Below are positions 58,510 to 64,000 of a stretch of 64,000 bases of DNA, in pieces (positions within the stretch are counted from its first letter, which is position 1; the number at the start of each line of letters is the position of its first letter). The notes under the pieces are model-generated. The model had not been told where the DNA came from, searched no databases, and saw nothing but the letters and a program-made list of their open reading frames with translations. Source of the DNA: Strix aluco (Eukaryota; Chordata; Aves; Strigiformes; Strigidae); NCBI RefSeq assembly GCF_031877795.1, contig NC_133971.1, positions 85,770,446 to 85,834,445 on the forward strand, written 5' to 3'. The position numbers and the translations under genes are program-made.

Positions 58510-61500
58510 AGGCTGCGTGTGGGGTGAGCGTGCCCAGCCCAGCGCCTGCACTGGCTCCTGGCCGCGCTGCGGATGTTGCGCCCAGCAGTGGTTGAGGCTT
58601 GGTGCCCACATTGCCCGAGGAATAGCCCAGTGCGGCACATCTGCTCGTGGCCTGGGCTGCCGCCTCACCAGCCACATGGGGCTGGATCCATCCCGCCTGC
58701 GCTACAAGAGCTGGGGCCGTGCCAGGGCTGGGGATGTCCCTCCCTGAGTCGGCTCACGTGGCTTCTCAGGTGCTGTGAAAGAGGGGTCTGGTCCCACCAG
58801 TCAGCTCACATCTGCCCTTAGCTAGTGGCTCACGTGGATTTTGGGAGCCAGGGATGTAGGAGGGGCTGGTCCTGAGCAGAGAGAGGTTTCCCCATCCAAC
58901 TTCTCACTTTCCCCTTCCCGCCTCCCCATGCCACTCTGCACTCTACAGTTTGCATTAGCTGAGGGATGTGAAGCATCTTGCAGGATCAGGCCCTCTGGAA
59001 GGAGCGGAGCTGGGCGGGCTGCAGCAAGGATTTGGCCCTGGGTCCTCCCCCGGGAGCAGACCCTGAGCTTTCCCCAGTGCTTCGTGGTGCTCGCTGGGCG
59101 CCGGGAGCTCGGCTGCTTGGCGCCAGCGCTGGCGGGGAGCCACATGCTGCTTTCTCTGCCGCTGCAGAGTTGGAGAGCTGAGCTGAGCTGCGGATCCCGG
59201 GAATCCCCCAGCTCTGCAGGGCTGGGGCCACCCCTGAGACTGGGAATCTGAGAGGAGAGGTTGGTTTGGAGGGGTCTCTGTGTGGGAGGTTGGAGCTAAC
59301 AGACACCCCGCTGGGGTGCTGGCACAAGGGACGCGGAGGGGCTCTGGGCTATGCTGTGCCACCGGCTCTGAGCAGAGCTAGTGAGCTGCAATGTTGGATG
59401 AAGAAGGAGCAGGTCTGGCAGGGGTGGTGTGGGGTCTGCCAGGTGAGCAGGGTGCTCACAGGGGCTGCCTGCATCCTGAAGTCCTTGGCACAGGGTGAGT
59501 GAGATTGGCACACTGTGCAGCTCAGACATTGCAGGTCTTCCCCGCCTCCATCCTCTAGCTCAGTTGAGGATCACGACCTCCACGCACCTCCTGGCTTGTC
59601 CATTCTGCCATGGCACAAGAGTTTATGAAAGGACGTCTCCCAGGCTGGCTGCAGCATCCCATCCAGCAGCTGGTCCCCTTCTCAGCATCCCAGAAGGAAT
59701 GAATTTGGGAACTGTAGGGTCTCTCTTCCCTCTGTCTCTCTTCTGAGTAGAGATTAGGCCAGAGAGGGAGCTGCCAGCTCTTGTCCAGGCAAGTCGAGAC
59801 TTCAACACACGAGCAGATGGCTGAGGGTTATATTACACTATCACATCCCCACATAGTACCTGCTGAACTGAGACCATATGAGCTGTGCATTGCTTTCCCT
59901 CCCAGTCCACAGCTTTGCCTGACTCGCTGCCAGTATCTGCTCAGAGATGCCCTGAGCTCTTTGCCGGGAAGAAGCAGCCACATCCGACTCCCACTTGCTT
60001 GACTGGGTGAAGAGCTTGGGAGGCCCAGGATCGGAAGCTCAAGAGCTGGGATGGGACCAAACTTGAAGCGAGATATGTTGTGCTGATGTGCAGGTGCTGT
60101 GCCATGATGATGTCCTGAAGGACACCAGACCTCAACCACGCTGGATGAGTTAGCACTTGCTGAATTGCTGCCTGGATGGCATGAGTGGAGCAGATGGACA
60201 AGATGGAAGAGGACAGTGGGGACTGGAGATGAGCATATCTGAAAGCTGCAGCATCCTCCCACAGTTTCTGTGCAGAGGGCACTGCCACAGGGTGCATCTC
60301 CCCCAGTGCAGGGCTGGCTGGTGGCATGGAGGTCTCCTGCTCCAGTGCCCGTCTCAGTGCTGCCTGAGGATGGTCCATGACTGTGCAGCCTGGGCATGGT
60401 TGGGGTTGGGGTAGTTACAAAGTGCACACATGCTCCAGAGGCCAGACCCGGTGACTGTCACTGACATCCCAGAGGCAGGGGTGACTGTTCCAGAGGTGCA
60501 GGTGCCTGCTGAGTGCAGGGCATCGTGGGGCAATGGGGCTGCACTGATCAGCACCAGCCTTTTTGCCTTGTGTGGGACCTGTCCTATGAAGCCTCCAGCT
60601 CAGCGGCTCCGCTCACGCTGGCTTGGCGCGTGGCTGGGCTCTGGCTGACGTGCCGTGGGCATGGCCCCGTTTGAAGTGCAGGCTTGTTGTGTGTTTACCC
60701 TGGCCAGCCTGAGGTGTACAGGAAACCAGAGAGCTCTGCTCTCTGGCTGTTGCTTTATTTGTTACGGTCACAGCTCAGGCTGCCCACGCTGTGAAAAGAA
60801 GGTAGCAAAAACCCCAAGCACTGCAGTGCAGTCCTGCCCTGCCAGCCCTGCTCTGCTCTGATTCATACTGCTATCCTGCGGCTGAGAGCAGTCCTGTCCT
60901 GGAGCGGGATGGTGGCATGCTTGGTGCCATGCAATGCTTGTCCTGTCCGAGAGCAGGGTGGCTTGTCCCAGAAGTGTCCAGCCACACCATGCCAGGAGAA
61001 ATTCGAAATGGATGCCCAGCCCAATGCCACACCAAAGTCATTACCTGCATTAGCACCTGGGTGTCTCAGCCTGGCGGCATCTTCCCTGGCTCTTCACCTC
61101 TGCTCTGCAAAACATCAATGAGCATTGCCATAGGTCTCCATAGCTGCATCTCTGCTCCAGGGCTTTCTCTTCATCCACCTCTGTCACTCCTGGGAAGGAG
61201 GCACAGGGGACACAGTCCAGCTGCCATGCCAACATGCAGAGCCTAGGGCTCACCAGCTTTTAGGGCTTGTGGGGCCTCAGCTGTTTCTTCCCCATGGCTA
61301 GCAGCTCCACACAGCCTGCTCCAGCCCTGCTGCCCTGGCAGGTCCTTGTCCTGGAGAGGACATCACAGTGGTGATGCATTAAGGTTGCATTAAGGATGGG
61401 GTTTAAGGATTGGAGGCTGCTGAGGGCTGGGAATCCCCCCCTGTGGGGCTTGGTACAGGTACCTGGATGGAGACTCGAGCCACCCGAGCTACTCCCCACC

Positions 61501-62510
61501 ACCGTGCACTGCAAGCACCCAGGCGGCAGCGTGCAAAGTACTGCATGCTGCAAGACACGGGCAAACTCACAGTTCAAAGAAGTGAAGAAGAGAGAGGCGA
61601 CATTATACACATGGCTATTTATAGGGGCTGCCCTTCTGCCAGGACTTGACTGGCAGCAGCAAAGGCTGGGCTGGCATTTAGGGAGCTCAGTCCAAAACCA
61701 CCAGCCAACAACCTGGGGACATGAGACAAAACCTCCTGGTGCTTGGAGGGCTCCTGGTCCCCGCAGAGTCATGTGGCTTGCCTGGCTGCCTTGCTATTAA
61801 AGGGAGAAAATGCTAGTGAGCCAGTAAACAGGGGGAGGTGAGCCAAGCTCCTGAAACCCAGGGCGATTTGGCAGCCCTCCTCCCAGAGCAGGCAGCTGGG
61901 TGCTGTAGCCCACCATGTGGGACTAAGCATTTGGTCTGAAATCATCAACAGAGTGGTTTGAACCACAGAGAGTTAAATCTGTGGAGGGCACAGAGAGCTG
62001 CCTGTAGGGAGGATTTTTAGAGCTTGATATTAATTTCGTTGTGTTTGGGCATCTTAAGTTTGTGTTTTCCACCAAAAGAAAGTCCAGGCAGGGATTCACT
62101 GAAGGACAACATTTGAGTCTGACTTTCTGAAGACATGAAATTTATAGTGTGAGATAGTGAGAGAGAAAAAAAAAAAAAAAAACAAATCAGAGAAGTGGAA
62201 CATTAGAAGTTATTTAAAAAGGAAAAACTGGAATGTTTCCTTCCAGACACTGCTAGACTCCACCTCTCCTCCCCTCTGTGTGGATAGTGGATTTCTCTCC
62301 TGGCTCTGGGCAGCATGTCCCTGGTGCCAGCCCTTGGCAGCTGGATGCTGCCTGCAGAGCCACCCTCTGGTTGCTGCACAAGGAGACCCTTCCCATGGAT
62401 GAGGCTCAGCTCTTCCCAAAGCTACCGGTGGCTACAGGCTGGCTTTTGGTTGTTCAGACCCAGGGAAATATCAATCACATACCTAGTCCTCTGTCTCTTG
62501 GCAGAATAAC
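58510..62510. other. Unassigned sequence
   Basis: No recognised coding gene. A run of 18 A lies near 62166-62183. Frames up to 199 aa show no family motifs. Confidence 0.5.
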
Positions 62511-62516
62511 TCTCCA

Positions 62517-63039
62517 TCTGGGGATGGTGTTGGGACCAGCGCCGTTTAACATCTTTGTCGGTGACATGGACAGCGGGATTGAGTGCACCCTCAGCAAGTT
62601 TGACAACATGAAGCTGTGTGGTGCGGTTGAAACGTTGGAGGGAAGGGATGCCATCCTTGACAGGCTGGAGAGGTGGGCCCATGCAAACCTCATGAAGTTC
62701 AACAAGGCCAAGTGCAAGGTCCTGCACATGGGTCGGGGCAATCCCAAGCACAAATACAGGCTGGGAGATGAGTGGGTTGAGAGCAGCCCTGCGGAGAGGG
62801 ACTTGGGGGTATTGGTGGATGGAAAACTGACTGTGAACCAGCAATGTGCACTTACAGCCCAGAAAGCCAACCACATCCTGGGCTGCTCCAAGAGAAGTGT
62901 GGCCAGCAGGTCAAGGGAGGGGATTGTTCCCCTCTACTCTACACTTGTGAGACCCCACCTGCAGTGCTGTGTCCAGCTCTGGGGCTCTCAGTGTAAGAAA
63001 GACATGGACCTTCTCGAGCAGGTCCAGAGGAAGCCATGA
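62517..63039 (+). pseudogene. Inactive CR1 reverse transcriptase fragment
   Basis: The frame reads LGP-PFNIFVGDMDSGIECTL, then LERWAHANLMKFNKAKCKVL and LVRPHL-CCVQLWG, ending in a stop at 63037. This is the palm/thumb end of a CR1 pol protein. The expected catalytic F-A-D-D box is gone: the text reads KFDNMKLC where the family has an Asp-Asp pair, and a few residues are missing before LERWAH. The copy cannot encode an active enzyme. Confidence 0.88.
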
Positions 63040-63473
63040 AAATGATCAGAGGGCTGGAGTACCTCCCCTGTGAGGACAGGCTGAGAGAGTTGGGGTTGTT
63101 CAGCCTGGAGAAGAGAAGGCTCCAGGGAGACCTTATAGTGACCTTCCAGTACTTAAAGGGGCTACAGGAAAGATGGGGAGGGACTCTTTATCAGGGAGTG
63201 TAGGGATAGGACGAGGGGTAATGGTGTTAAACTGAAAGAGGGTAGACTGCGATTAGATATAAAGAAAAGATTCTTTACTGTGAGGGTGGTGAGACACTGG
63301 CACAGGTTGCCCAGAGAAGCTGTGGCTGCCCCCTCCCTGGCAGTGTTCAAGGCCAGGTTGGACGGGGCTTTGAGCAACCTGGTCTAGTGGAAGGTGTCCC
63401 TGCCCATGGGGGGGGGTTTGGAACTGGATGACCTTTAAGGTGCCTTCCAACCCAAACCATTCTATGATTTTAT
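62517..63473 (+). mobile_element. CR1 LINE, 5'-truncated copy
   Basis: Carries the C-terminal reverse transcriptase region, then the typical CR1 3' UTR: GTGAGGGTGGTGAGACACTGG, CAGGTTGCCCAGAGAAGCTG, GGACGGGGCTTTGAGCAACC and finally TTCTATGATT. CR1 is the main LINE family of birds. The 5' end joins unrelated sequence at about 62517, consistent with truncated reverse transcription. The 3' end lacks a poly(A) tail, as is normal for CR1. Confidence 0.95.
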
Positions 63474-63479
63474 CTCCCC

Positions 63480-64000
63480 AGAAAATCTCAGCAGAGCCAA
63501 AGCGATGCTGCTGTTCCTGGGACACCCGCCTTCTCCAGCTGGAGATGCTCTGCTGTGCCTCCCCGGACCAGCTCCACTAATGCCCTGGCCCTGCTTCTAG
63601 CTGTTGGCAGGTTGTCTATAGAGAGGTCTCCTTGAACCCTTCCAGGCTCGTGTAAAATCAGAGCGGACCCATCCCTGGGACCTGCTACCGGCTGCAGACC
63701 AGGGCAGGATGGGATCTCTTCTTATGCATGTTCTCTTGGAGGCTGCTCCTGGTTGTGGCCCACATGGGATGAGAAAGGTCTTTGCGCTGATGTGAAAAGC
63801 CCGATTGCTCCTGCCCCCATGAGCCTGGATCATTGCCTTGGGACTCTGGGTGATGCTGCGGCGTGGAGCAGAGCTGGGAAATGGGTGCAAGATAGGGAGA
63901 CTCAGAGCCCGGTGCTCAAAACCCTCCATCCTGATGGATCATCTGCTCCGTTACAGCTTGGCGTTGCTGGAGGATGGGGGGTTTATCAAGGGGACGGGCA
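63480..64000. other. Unassigned sequence after CR1
   Basis: No recognised gene or repeat in the last half kilobase. Confidence 0.5.

Overview
The window looks like avian genomic DNA. CR1 retrotransposon sequence is present (a long 3' copy at 62.5-63.5 kb and a short tail at 24.6 kb), along with one retroviral-type LTR. The two protein genes that can be rebuilt exon by exon, CCL19 and IL11RA, are neighbours on human 9p13, a region known to correspond to the bird Z chromosome. Z linkage and species are inferences, because nothing in the sequence fixes them directly.

Layout. 1-7.6 kb: no recognisable gene. 7.65-10.9 kb: CCL19 on the + strand, with an ISRE-like site, a TATA-like box, four coding exons (99 aa) and a poly(A) signal. 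10.9-32.9 kb: about 22 kb with no recognised gene; it holds CR1 debris, a 33-bp minisatellite with a repeating 11-residue reading, a tetranucleotide-like tract and a few isolated exon-like or poly(A)-like signals. 32.9-39.1 kb: IL11RA on the - strand, with twelve coding exons (413 aa) and a poly(A) signal; an LTR of about 0.9 kb lies antisense in its fifth intron. 39.1-56.6 kb: no recognised coding gene, but minisatellites (about 24-29 bp and 28 bp), a 94-bp near-perfect palindrome, a long C tract, an isolated TATA-type promoter signature and an AT-rich island. 56.6-57.7 kb: a strong CpG island, the best candidate for the IL11RA leader exon and promoter. 57.7-64 kb: a degenerate ~50-bp repeat, then the dead CR1 copy.

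The two genes serve separate signalling roles. CCL19 is a secreted homeostatic chemokine that recruits lymphocytes and dendritic cells through CCR7. IL11RA is the type I receptor subunit that presents interleukin-11 to gp130. The gene order and convergent orientation match human 9p13, but no CCL27, CCL21 or GALT coding sequence was recognised here. Most long open frames in the window are chance products of GC-rich DNA or antisense shadows. No previously undescribed multi-gene system was found; the most unusual items are structural repeats and candidate promoter elements.
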